Below are positions 16,878 to 25,010 of a stretch of 64,000 nt of DNA, piece by piece. Positions within the stretch are counted from its first letter, which is position 1, and the number at the start of each line of letters is the position of its first letter. Where the stretch lies: NCBI GenBank assembly GCA_035513575.1, contig DATKBW010000015.1, positions 82,492 through 146,491 on the forward strand, in the 5' to 3' direction. Under the pieces are notes generated by a model that made no database searches, was not told the DNA's origin, and saw only the letters and a program-made list of their open reading frames with translations. Origin of the DNA: JAHWKI01 sp035513575. Its GTDB lineage: Bacteria > Gemmatimonadota > Gemmatimonadetes > Longimicrobiales > RSA9. Position numbers and translations under genes: made by a program.

Positions 16878-17188
16878 TGCCGGATCGCACGGTGACCACG
16901 GTGGAGATCGCGGGGGAGGAGTACACGATCCGCTCCGAGGCCTCCCGTGAGTACACCATCGAATGCGCCCGGCTCGTCAACCAGACGCTGTCCGAGATTC
17001 GTTCGCGCGGGAGCCTCGTGGAGGTCCACAAGGCGGCCATCCTCGCCGCCCTCGCCCTGGCCGATCAGCTCCTCCAGGCCCGCCGGGAGGGAGAGCGCCT
17101 GGGCGAGGACCTGGCCCGGAAGGCAGCACGCCTCCTCGCCGATATCGAGGAACGGGCGCCCGCGCCCGACCTTGCATCCGCCGACTGA
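16877..17188 (+). CDS. zapA: Cell division protein ZapA
   Basis: Cytoplasmic FtsZ-ring stabiliser. 103 aa with an N-terminal globular beta region (VEIAGEEYTIRSEAS) followed by the long helix (HKAAILAALALADQLLQAR) that forms the family coiled coil. ATG 16877 overlaps the stop of the coiled-coil gene before it. The position after pheT is found in several phyla. Confidence 0.85.
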   Translation: MPDRTVTTVEIAGEEYTIRSEASREYTIECARLVNQTLSEIRSRGSLVEVHKAAILAALALADQLLQARREGERLGEDLARKAARLLADIEERAPAPDLASAD

Positions 17189-17244
17189 ACCGCCCTAGTT
17201 TTCCACATTCCGGCAGTGTGCCGGGCTTTGCTGTCGCCTACCGG

Positions 17245-17268
17245 GGCGCGTCCGCGCGCCTTTCGTTT
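17245..17268 (+). terminator. Terminator-like hairpin just before rny
   Basis: GGCGCG (17245-17250), loop TCCG, CGCGCC (17255-17260), then TTTCGTTT. The tail runs straight into the rny ribosome site (GGAG, 17270-17273). A second weaker hairpin (CCGGC/GCCGG) lies at 17210-17224. It may end the pheST-zapA transcript or tune rny. Confidence 0.5.
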
Positions 17269-17280
17269 GGAGTCGCCCGT

Positions 17281-18837
17281 ATGGATAACCTCATCGTGGT
17301 GGCGCTCGTCGCCATCGCCGCCGGCCTGCTGCTCGGCTGGCTGGGCGAGCGCGGGCGCCTGCGCCGGGCGAAATCGGGGGCGGAGGCCGAAGCCGCGCGG
17401 ATCCGGGCCGCCGCCGAGCAGGACGCGGAGCGGGTGAGGAAGCAGGCCGACCTGGAAGGGCGCGAGGCCGCTTACCGGGCGCGGGAGGACTGGGAGCGCG
17501 AGGAGGCTCGCCGGCGGGAGGAGCTGGACCGCGCGGAAGCCCGGCTGGACGAGCGCCGGAGCAGCCTGGACCGGAAGTACGACGTGCTGGATCAGAAGGA
17601 GCAGCTCCTGGAGGGCCGGGAGCGTTCTGCGGAGGAGCGGGCGGGCGCGCTGGCGGAGCGGGAGTCCGAGGTCCAGCGGCTCACGGGCGAGACCCGGACG
17701 CGGCTCGAGGCGCTCGCGGGGATGTCCGTGGTGGAAGCGAAGAAGCAGCTGGTCTCGACGCTGGAGGACGAGGCGCGGGCGGAGGCGGCGAACCGGCTGC
17801 GGGAGATCCGCGAGGCCGCCCGGCGGGATGGGGAGCGAGAAGCCCGGGAGATCATCGGCCAGGCGATCCAGCGGATGGCGGCGGACCATACGGCGGAGAG
17901 CGTCGTCTCGGTCGTGAGCCTCCCCTCGGACGAGATGAAGGGCCGCATCATCGGCCGCGAGGGCCGCAACATCCGGGCGTTCGAGCAGGCCACCGGGATC
18001 GACGTCATCATCGATGACACTCCGGAGGCCGTGATCCTTTCCGGCTACGACCCGATCCGCCGCGAGGTCGCCCGGATCTCCCTCGAGAAGCTGGTGGCGG
18101 ATGGCCGCATCCACCCGGGCCGCATCGAGGAAGTGGTGGAGAAGAGCCACAGGGAAGTCGAGGAATCGATGGTCCGTGCGGCCGAGGAGACCCTCTACGA
18201 GCTGGGGATCCACGGCGTCGCCCCGGAGATCGTGAAGGTGCTGGGACGGCTGAAGTTCCGCACGTCGTACGGGCAGAACCAGCTGATGCATTCCCGCGAG
18301 GTCGCGCTCCTCGCGGGGCACATGGCCACCGAGATGGGGCTGGATGCGCCGCTCGCCCGTCGGATGGGGCTGTTGCACGACGTAGGGAAAGGGCTCACCC
18401 ATGAGCAGGAAGGCACGCACGTCGAGCTGGGCTGGAACCTCTGCAAGCGCCATGGTGAGCCCGACCCCGTCCTGAACGCCATCAGGGCCCACCACGACGA
18501 GGAGCCACACCGGTACGCGGAGACGTTTCTCGTGACGGCGGCCGACGCCATCAGCGGGGCGCGCCCGGGGGCGCGGCGGGAGATGTTCGAGACCTACGTG
18601 AAGCGGCTCGAGAAGCTGGAGGAGATCGCCCAGGGGTTCGAGGGCGTCGAGCGCTGCTTCGCGATCCAGGCGGGCCGGGAGATCCGGGTCATGGTGGACC
18701 CGGTGAAGGCCCGCGACGACGACATGGCACAGCTCAGCGAGAAGATCGCACGCACCCTGGAGGAAGAACTCCAGTACCCGGGCCAGATCAAGGTGGTGGT
18801 GATCCGGGAGACGCGGGCGGTGGACTTCGCGCGCTGA
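17281..18837 (+). CDS. rny: Ribonuclease Y
   Basis: Membrane-anchored endoribonuclease that starts mRNA decay. 518 aa: N-terminal transmembrane helix (about 3-21), a long charged coiled coil (about 25-190), KH domain with IIGREGRNIRAFEQATG, and HD domain with MHSREVALLAGHMA, LLHDVGKG (metal-binding HD) and the C-terminal RNase Y region. ATG 17281 follows GGAG. It implies RNase-Y-based mRNA turnover. Confidence 0.96.
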   Translation: MDNLIVVALVAIAAGLLLGWLGERGRLRRAKSGAEAEAARIRAAAEQDAERVRKQADLEGREAAYRAREDWEREEARRREELDRAEARLDERRSSLDRKYDVLDQKEQLLEGRERSAEERAGALAERESEVQRLTGETRTRLEALAGMSVVEAKKQLVSTLEDEARAEAANRLREIREAARRDGEREAREIIGQAIQRMAADHTAESVVSVVSLPSDEMKGRIIGREGRNIRAFEQATGIDVIIDDTPEAVILSGYDPIRREVARISLEKLVADGRIHPGRIEEVVEKSHREVEESMVRAAEETLYELGIHGVAPEIVKVLGRLKFRTSYGQNQLMHSREVALLAGHMATEMGLDAPLARRMGLLHDVGKGLTHEQEGTHVELGWNLCKRHGEPDPVLNAIRAHHDEEPHRYAETFLVTAADAISGARPGARREMFETYVKRLEKLEEIAQGFEGVERCFAIQAGREIRVMVDPVKARDDDMAQLSEKIARTLEEELQYPGQIKVVVIRETRAVDFAR

Positions 18838-18862
18838 TGCCCGGGAGCTGAAGGATAGAGCG

Positions 18863-19780
18863 ATGGCGAAGATCATCGATGGCCGGGCCCTCGCCCGGGA
18901 GATGAGGGCGGCGATCAAGGAGGAAGCCGAGCGCTTCCTCGACGAGACCGGCGTCCGGCCGGGACTCGCCACCGTGCTGGTGGGGGACGACCCGGCCAGC
19001 CACCAGTACGTCCTGATGAAGGGCAGGGCCGCGGACACGGCCTCCTTCTTCTCGCGTCAGATCACGCTCGCCGGGGACACGCCCCACGAGGAGCTGCTGG
19101 GTCTGGTGCAGGGGCTGAACGCGGACCCTGAGATCCATGGCATCCTGGTCCAGCTCCCGCTGCCCGCCCGGATCGACGAGGAGGCGATCCTGGACGCGAT
19201 CGCACCCGAGAAGGATGTGGACGGGTTCCACCCGGTCAACGTGGGGCGCCTCGCGGTCGGGGATCCCGACGTCCTCGCGCCGTGCACCCCGGCCGGCATC
19301 GTCGAGATGCTGGTGCGCAACGGCCACGACCCCCGTGGCAAGCACGTCGTCGTCGTGGGGCGGTCGAACATCGTGGGCAAGCCCCTCGCCCTCCTCCTCC
19401 TGCGCAAGGGGCGGGGCGGCGATGCGACCGTGACCGTCGCCCACAGCCGCACGTCGGACCTCGGCGCCATTACGCGCGAGGCCGACATCGTCGTCGCCGC
19501 CGTGGGGCGCCCGAACACCATCACGCGGGACATGGTGAAGGACGGGGTCGTGGTCATCGACGTGGGCTCCAACCGGGTGGACGATCCCGACGCCGAGCAG
19601 GGCTACAGGTGGGTAGGCGACGTGGACTTCGAGGGCGTGTCCGAGGTCGCGGCCGCCATCTCGCCGGTCCCGGGCGGCGTGGGCCCCATGACCATCACGA
19701 TGCTCCTGAAGAACACCCTCGAGGCGGCGCGGCGGCAGGTGGCGCGGTCGGGCGTGGCGGAGCGCGCGGGGGCGTCGTGA
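18863..19780 (+). CDS. folD: Bifunctional methylenetetrahydrofolate dehydrogenase/cyclohydrolase
   Basis: Interconverts 5,10-methylene-, methenyl- and 10-formyl-tetrahydrofolate with NADP. 305 aa. Motifs: VLVGDDPASHQYV (catalytic Tyr region; the usual Lys follows in LMKGRAA), PEKDVDGFHPVNVG and the NADP-binding VVVGRSNIVGKPLA. It has the conserved C-terminal PVPGGVGPMTITML. Its TGA overlaps the GTG start of xseA, the usual folD-xseA-xseB order. Confidence 0.96.
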   Translation: MAKIIDGRALAREMRAAIKEEAERFLDETGVRPGLATVLVGDDPASHQYVLMKGRAADTASFFSRQITLAGDTPHEELLGLVQGLNADPEIHGILVQLPLPARIDEEAILDAIAPEKDVDGFHPVNVGRLAVGDPDVLAPCTPAGIVEMLVRNGHDPRGKHVVVVGRSNIVGKPLALLLLRKGRGGDATVTVAHSRTSDLGAITREADIVVAAVGRPNTITRDMVKDGVVVIDVGSNRVDDPDAEQGYRWVGDVDFEGVSEVAAAISPVPGGVGPMTITMLLKNTLEAARRQVARSGVAERAGAS

Positions 19781-20997
19781 GCGGCACGCTCGACCTGTTC
19801 GCCGCCGCCGAAGCGGAGCGGCAGACGCGCCCCCCGGGCGAAGGCGGCGAGGAACCGGCGAGGACGGCGTACAGCGTGAGCGCGCTGAACCGCCTCGTCC
19901 GCGAGTTCCTGGACGGGTCTCTCCCGCCGCTGTGGGTGGCCGGCGAGATCGCGAACTGGAAGCGGTCGAGCCGGGGCCACTGCTATTTCTCGCTCCGGGA
20001 CCGGGAGGCCCAGGTCCGCTGCGTCCTCTTCCAGAGTGATGCGCGGCGGCTCCCCACCGAGCCGGAGGAGGGGATGCGCGTCCGGTGCTTCGGGGCCGTG
20101 ACGCTCTACGAAGCCAGGGGCGAGTTCCAGCTCGTCGTGCGGGAGGTCGAGGCCAGGGACACCGGCGGGCTCTGGCGGCTGGCCTTCGAGCGGCTGCGGG
20201 GGAAGCTGGAGGCGGAGGGGGTCCTCGCCCCGGACCGGAAGCGCCCGCTCCCCGCGAGCCCCGCCCGGGTCGGCATCGTGACCTCGCCCGTCGGTGCGGC
20301 GCTCCACGATGTGCTGCGCGTGCTCGAGCACCGGGCGCCGTGGACCACCGCCGTGCTCAGCCCCGCCCGCGTGCAGGGGGAGGGCGCGGAGGCGGAGATA
20401 GCGGCGGCCCTCGACCGTCTCGTCCGCCACGGCAACGTGGATGTCATCATCGTGGGCCGCGGGGGCGGGTCCGTGGAGGACCTGTGGGCTTTCAACCGCG
20501 AGGAAGTGGCCCGTGCGATCCTGCGGTGCCCGGTCCCCGTCGTGAGCGCGGTCGGGCACGAGGTCGACGTCACGATCGCCGACCTCGTGGCGGATCATCG
20601 CGCCGCCACGCCATCGGCCGCCGCGGAGCGGGTCGTGCTGGACGGGGTCGATGTGCGCCGGCGGCTCACGGGTTCCCGGGTGCGCATGGCGGCATCCCTG
20701 CGCCGCGCCCTGGAGACCCGTCGCCGCGATGCGGGGTATATGCGGGACGCGCTGGTGTCCTGCCTGGTGGACCGCCTGGGGCGGGGCGGGACCCGGCTCG
20801 GACGGGCGGCGGACCGCCTCCAGGCGCTCTCCCCGCTGGCAGCGCTGAAGCGCGGTTACGCCGTCGCGCAGGACCCGGAGGGACGGGTGCTCCGCCGCGC
20901 CGAATCGTTCCGGCCCGGGAGCCGTTTCCGGCTCCGTGTCGCCGATGGGAGAGTCGACTGTCTGGTGGAGGGGGTCGAGGCTGATGGGGAAGCCTGA
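19777..20997 (+). CDS. xseA: Exodeoxyribonuclease VII, large subunit
   Basis: Catalytic subunit of exonuclease VII, which degrades single-stranded DNA. 406 aa: N-terminal OB-fold (YSVSALNRLVREFLDG, GEIANWKRSSRGHCYFSLRD), central catalytic region (GIVTSPVGAALHDVL, GRGGGSVEDLWAFNRE, SAVGHEVDVTIADLVAD) and a C-terminal helical/S1-like part. GTG 19777 overlaps the folD stop. xseB starts inside its last 14 bases. Confidence 0.95.
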   Translation: MSGTLDLFAAAEAERQTRPPGEGGEEPARTAYSVSALNRLVREFLDGSLPPLWVAGEIANWKRSSRGHCYFSLRDREAQVRCVLFQSDARRLPTEPEEGMRVRCFGAVTLYEARGEFQLVVREVEARDTGGLWRLAFERLRGKLEAEGVLAPDRKRPLPASPARVGIVTSPVGAALHDVLRVLEHRAPWTTAVLSPARVQGEGAEAEIAAALDRLVRHGNVDVIIVGRGGGSVEDLWAFNREEVARAILRCPVPVVSAVGHEVDVTIADLVADHRAATPSAAAERVVLDGVDVRRRLTGSRVRMAASLRRALETRRRDAGYMRDALVSCLVDRLGRGGTRLGRAADRLQALSPLAALKRGYAVAQDPEGRVLRRAESFRPGSRFRLRVADGRVDCLVEGVEADGEA

Positions 20998-21229
20998 GGA
21001 GTCGGCGGAGCCCGGGCTCGAGGAGCGGCTGGCGCGCCTGGAGGCCATCGTCGAGCGGCTGGAGCACGAGGATCTCGAGCTCGAGGAGGCCCTCGCGCTC
21101 TTCGAGGAAGGGATCGGCCACGTCCGCGAGGCGAACGCCGCCCTCGAGCGCACGCGCCTTCGCGTGGAGACGCTGGTCGTGGAGCTGGATGGCTCCGTCA
21201 CGGTGGAGACCGGTCCGGACGGCGAGTGA
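20984..21229 (+). CDS. xseB: Exodeoxyribonuclease VII, small subunit
   Basis: Short helical subunit that binds XseA. 81 aa with the family core FEERLARLEAIV-like (LEERLARLEAIVERLE), LELEEALALFEEGI and a coiled tail. I chose ATG 20984, overlapping xseA by 14 bases, over the longer frame from 20936, whose extra residues do not match the family. Its stop overlaps the GTG of ispA. Confidence 0.93.
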   Translation: MGKPEESAEPGLEERLARLEAIVERLEHEDLELEEALALFEEGIGHVREANAALERTRLRVETLVVELDGSVTVETGPDGE

Positions 21230-22122
21230 GCGGGTTCTCCCTCCCGGAATACCTGGAGGCGGAGCGGTCGGCGGTCGAGAGCGCCCTCGGTGACGTGGTG
21301 GGCGGCCTCGGCACCGGTCCCAGCGCCCGCGCGATCCGGTACGCCGTCGAGGGCGGGGGGAAGCGGCTTCGTCCGATCGTCTGCGTCGCCGCCTACCGGG
21401 CGGTCGCCGGTGAGCCCCCCGCGGCCGTCTTCCGCCTCGCCGCCGCCCTCGAGCTCATCCACACGTACTCTCTCGTGCACGATGACCTGCCGTCCATGGA
21501 CGACGACCCCGTTCGGCGCGGGCTGCCGTCCACCCATGTCGTCCACGGCGTCCCCCGCGCCATGCTCGCCGGGGCGGCCATGATCCCGCTCGCGGTGAGG
21601 ACGGCGGCCGGAGCGGCAGAGGGTCTCGGGCTGGAGGAGGGAGTGAGGCGCCGGATCGTCGTGGAGCTCTGCGAAGCGGCGGGGGCGGGTGGCATGGTGG
21701 GCGGGCAGCTCCTCGACCTCGAAGCGGAGGGCCGGCCGATCGGCCTGGAGGAGCTGGAGCGGATCCACCGGCTGAAGACCGGCGCGATCCTCGCGGTCGC
21801 GCCGGTGCTGGGCGGACTCGCCGCGGGGGCCGACGAGCGGATCCTGCTGGCGCTGCACGTCTTCGGCCGTTCGCTGGGACTGGCTTTCCAGATCACGGAT
21901 GATATCCTAGACGTGACGGGCAGCACCGCTGTCCTGGGGAAGACCGCCGGTCGGGACACGCAGCTGGAGAAGGCGACTTATCCCGCGCTCGCCGGGGTGG
22001 AGGAGGCGGCGCGGCGGGCCCGGCGCGAAGCGGACGTGGCCCGGTCGGCGCTGAAGGCCGTGGGGATCGAGTCGGAGGAGCTGGCTGCGCTGGCGGCGTA
22101 CGCCGTCGAGCGCGACCGCTGA
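21226..22122 (+). CDS. ispA: Geranyl/farnesyl diphosphate synthase
   Basis: Head-to-tail prenyl synthase making C10-C15 diphosphates. 298 aa. Motifs: GGGKRLRP (IPP binding), first Asp-rich DDLPSMDDDPVRRG, GGQLLDL, LKTGAI and second Asp-rich FQITDDILDVTG. The small residue pattern before the first Asp-rich motif (HTYSLVHDD) fits a farnesyl-type chain length. Odd point: the usual LAGDALL segment reads LAGAAMI, losing its Asp. GTG 21226 overlaps the xseB stop; dxs for the same pathway follows. Confidence 0.92.
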   Translation: MSGFSLPEYLEAERSAVESALGDVVGGLGTGPSARAIRYAVEGGGKRLRPIVCVAAYRAVAGEPPAAVFRLAAALELIHTYSLVHDDLPSMDDDPVRRGLPSTHVVHGVPRAMLAGAAMIPLAVRTAAGAAEGLGLEEGVRRRIVVELCEAAGAGGMVGGQLLDLEAEGRPIGLEELERIHRLKTGAILAVAPVLGGLAAGADERILLALHVFGRSLGLAFQITDDILDVTGSTAVLGKTAGRDTQLEKATYPALAGVEEAARRARREADVARSALKAVGIESEELAALAAYAVERDR

Positions 22123-22137
22123 CCAGGGAGGGTGGTA

Positions 22138-24045
22138 GTGGCACTGCTGGAGGAGATCCGCGCACCGGCGGACGTGCGTCGGCTGGAGGAATCGGAGCTG
22201 AAGGTCCTCGCGGGGGAGGTCCGGGGCCGGCTGGTGGACGTGATCAGCCGCCTGGGCGGCCATTTCGCCCCCGGCCTCGGGGTCGTGGAGCTGACGATCG
22301 CGCTCCACTATGTCTTCGACACCCCCACGGACCGACTGGTGTGGGATGTCGGGCACCAGGGCTATCCGCACAAGATCCTGACCGGCCGGAACGGGCGCTT
22401 TCCGACGATCCGGCAGAAGGGCGGGCTGTCGGGCTTCCTGAAGCGGGACGAATCCGAGTACGACACGTTCGGGGCCGGCCACGCGGCCACGTCCATCTCG
22501 GCCGCTTTCGGCATGGCCACGGCCCGGGACCTCCAGGGCGGGACGAACCAGGTCGTGGCCATCATCGGCGATGGCGCGCTGACGAGCGGGATGGCGTACG
22601 AGGCGCTGAACAACGCCGGCCACACGGACCGGGACCTGATCGTCATCCTGAACGACAACGAGATGTCCATCGCGCCCAACGTGGGGGCGATCAACAAGTA
22701 TCTCACCAAGATCCGCAGCAACCCGCTGTACAACCGGGTCCGAGAGGAGCTGAAGGGCATCGTGCACCGGCTTCCCGAGCCGATGGAGCATTTCGCCATC
22801 CGTTTCGATGACGCGCTGAAGAACATGTTCGTGGCCGGGATGCTCTTCGAGGACATGGGATTCCGCTACGTCGGTCCGGTGGACGGACACGACATGGACG
22901 CCCTGGTGGAGACGCTCGGGAACGTGCGGGACATGACGGGTCCGCGGGTGGTCCACGTGATCACGCAGAAGGGGAAGGGGTTCCCGCAGGCGGAGAAAGA
23001 CCCCGTCGGCTGGCACGGCGCGAAGCCGTTCGACAAGATCAGCGGCGTCATGACCGGGACGCCGTCGGGGTTCCCGGCCTACACCACGGTCTTCGGCCGG
23101 GGGCTCGTCGAGCTGGGCTCGAAGGACGACCGCGTCGTGGTGATCACCGCCGCCATGCCCGACGGCACCGGCACCGGCGCCTTCGCGGCAGCGCACCCGG
23201 CCCGCTTCTTCGATGTGGGGATCGCCGAGGAGCACGGGGTCACGTTCGCGGCCGGGCTCGCCACCGAGGGGATGCGGCCGGTGGCCGCCATCTACTCCAC
23301 CTTCCTGCAGCGGGCGTACGATTCCGTCATCCATGACGCCGCGGTCCAGAAGCTCCCGGTCGTCCTGGCGATGGACCGGGCGGGGCTGGTGGGGAACGAC
23401 GGGCCGACGCACATGGGCCTCTACGACATCGCGTACCTGATGGCGATCCCGAACGTGGTCGTCACCGCGCCGAAGGATGGCGCCGAGATGCTCGCGCTGC
23501 TTCGCCTCGGCGTGGCCCACGAAGGCGGCCCGTTCTCGCTGCGCTACCCCCGCGACAACGTTCCCGGGGACGTCCCGCCGCTGGACGACATCCCCGGGAT
23601 CGAATTCGGCACCTGGGAGGTGCTCCGTCGCGGTGGCGATGTCGCGCTCCTCGCCACCGGGACCATGGTCCTGCCGGCCGTGGAGGCGGCGCGCGTGCTG
23701 GCGGAGGAAGGGATCGAGGCTTCCGTGGTCAACTGCCGCTTCCTCAAGCCCATGGACGAGGAGATCCTGGAGTGGGCGCTTGCGGCCCACCCCGCCCTCG
23801 TCACGGTGGAGGAGGGGACGCGGGTCAACGGGTTCGGCGCCGTGGTGGCCGGGCGCGCCGCATCGCGCGGAGCGGGAGACCGGCCGGCCGTGGCCATCAT
23901 GGGGGTGCCGGACCGGGTGATCGAGCACGCGGGGCGCGGGGACCAGCTCCGGGAGGTGGGGCTCACGCCGGCGGGAATCGCGGCCGAGGCACGGGCGCTC
24001 CACGCGGGCGGTGCCCGCACGATCCCGATCCGCGAAACGGCGTGA
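22138..24045 (+). CDS. dxs: 1-deoxy-D-xylulose-5-phosphate synthase
   Basis: Condenses pyruvate and glyceraldehyde-3-phosphate in the first MEP-pathway step, using thiamine diphosphate. About 635 aa. Motifs: VWDVGHQGYPHKILTGR (catalytic His), TPP-binding GDGALTSGMAYEALNNAG ... ND, central AEEHGVTFAAGLA (catalytic Glu) and DRAGLVGNDGPTHMG. Two GTG codons are possible; I chose 22138 because it stands seven bases from GGGAGG, whereas 22132 abuts it. The stop overlaps nadK (TGATG). Confidence 0.95.
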   Translation: MALLEEIRAPADVRRLEESELKVLAGEVRGRLVDVISRLGGHFAPGLGVVELTIALHYVFDTPTDRLVWDVGHQGYPHKILTGRNGRFPTIRQKGGLSGFLKRDESEYDTFGAGHAATSISAAFGMATARDLQGGTNQVVAIIGDGALTSGMAYEALNNAGHTDRDLIVILNDNEMSIAPNVGAINKYLTKIRSNPLYNRVREELKGIVHRLPEPMEHFAIRFDDALKNMFVAGMLFEDMGFRYVGPVDGHDMDALVETLGNVRDMTGPRVVHVITQKGKGFPQAEKDPVGWHGAKPFDKISGVMTGTPSGFPAYTTVFGRGLVELGSKDDRVVVITAAMPDGTGTGAFAAAHPARFFDVGIAEEHGVTFAAGLATEGMRPVAAIYSTFLQRAYDSVIHDAAVQKLPVVLAMDRAGLVGNDGPTHMGLYDIAYLMAIPNVVVTAPKDGAEMLALLRLGVAHEGGPFSLRYPRDNVPGDVPPLDDIPGIEFGTWEVLRRGGDVALLATGTMVLPAVEAARVLAEEGIEASVVNCRFLKPMDEEILEWALAAHPALVTVEEGTRVNGFGAVVAGRAASRGAGDRPAVAIMGVPDRVIEHAGRGDQLREVGLTPAGIAAEARALHAGGARTIPIRETA

Positions 24046-24977
24046 TGGCCGGCGCGGCCCCGTTCCGCCGGATCGGGATCGTCGGGCAGAGCCGCGATCC
24101 CGGGCTGGAACCGGTGCTCGCGGCCCTCACCGCCCTGTCGGACCGCCACGGTTTCGAGCTCTATGCGGAAGACCCGCTCCGCGAGCGTTTCGATGGCGCG
24201 GGCGACTTCGTCCCCGGGCGTCTCGATCTCCTCCTCACGTTCGGTGGCGATGGCACCCTCCTCCGGGGCGCCCGGACGGTGGCGGCGCACCACACGCCCG
24301 TGCTGGGGGTGAACCTCGGCCACCTCGGGTTCCTCACCTCCATCCGCCCCGACGAGCTGGAGGCCTCGTTCGACCTGCTCGCCGCGGGAGCCTACTGGCT
24401 GGACACGCGCTTCACCCTCGAGGCGCGCGTCCTCGGCAGCGATGGCCGGGAAGGGAACCCCTACATCGCCCTCAACGACGCGGTGCTCCACAAGGGCGGC
24501 TTCGCCCGCGTGATCCGGCTCGCCGTCCGCCTGGGGGAAGAGGAGGAAGAAGTCGGGGCGTACTCGGCCGACGGCCTGATCCTCGCCACCCCCACCGGCT
24601 CGACGGCGTACTCCCTTTCGGCCGGCGGCGCCATCGTCGCCCCGTCCATGGAGTGCCTCCTCGCCACTCCCATCTCGCCTCACACGCTGGCGGTGCGTCC
24701 CCTGATCCTGCCGGCGGACACCCGCATCGAAGTGGAGATCCGGGAGCCCAGCGCGGAAGTGGTCCTGACGGTGGACGGGCAGGAGGGCGAGGCCCTCGTC
24801 CCGGGCGATCGCCTCGTCGTGACCCGGGGCAAGGCCACGGTTCCCCTGGTGCGCTTCCCCGGTCAGAGCTTCTTCTCGACCCTGCGCCGCAAGCTCCACT
24901 GGGGCGCCGGCTCGGAGCGCGGCCCGGGGCGGGAAGCGAACGGCGACGACGACGGACGCGGCTCGTCCGACTATTGA
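24045..24977 (+). CDS. nadK: NAD kinase
   Basis: Phosphorylates NAD to NADP with ATP or polyphosphate. 310 aa with the GGDGT active-site motif (TFGGDGTLLRGAR), GVNLGHLGFL, NDAVLHKG and SADGLILATPTGSTAYSLSAGG. The last 25 or so residues are a charged Gly/Asp-rich tail beyond the usual end. ATG 24045 overlaps the dxs stop. In the conserved xseAB-ispA-dxs-nadK-recN run. Confidence 0.95.
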   Translation: MAGAAPFRRIGIVGQSRDPGLEPVLAALTALSDRHGFELYAEDPLRERFDGAGDFVPGRLDLLLTFGGDGTLLRGARTVAAHHTPVLGVNLGHLGFLTSIRPDELEASFDLLAAGAYWLDTRFTLEARVLGSDGREGNPYIALNDAVLHKGGFARVIRLAVRLGEEEEEVGAYSADGLILATPTGSTAYSLSAGGAIVAPSMECLLATPISPHTLAVRPLILPADTRIEVEIREPSAEVVLTVDGQEGEALVPGDRLVVTRGKATVPLVRFPGQSFFSTLRRKLHWGAGSERGPGREANGDDDGRGSSDY

Positions 24978-25003
24978 TCCGCCCCGCGCGGCCTCTCTAT
25001 CAT
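24974..25003 (+). promoter_or_regulatory. Probable recN promoter giving a leaderless mRNA
   Basis: TTGATC (24974-24979) and TATCAT (24998-25003) are 18 bp apart. The predicted start of transcription falls at about 25010-25011, the ATG of recN itself, and no ribosome site precedes that ATG. The -35 overlaps the nadK stop region. Confidence 0.5.
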
Positions 25004-25010
25004 CGCAGCC

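Noticed and set aside
17189..17280. 6S RNA after zapA
   Set aside because: The gap is only 92 bases and contains two short terminator-like hairpins instead of a long 6S-type duplex.
22132..22140. GTG 22132 as dxs start
   Set aside because: It abuts the GGGAGG ribosome site; GTG 22138 has the proper spacing.
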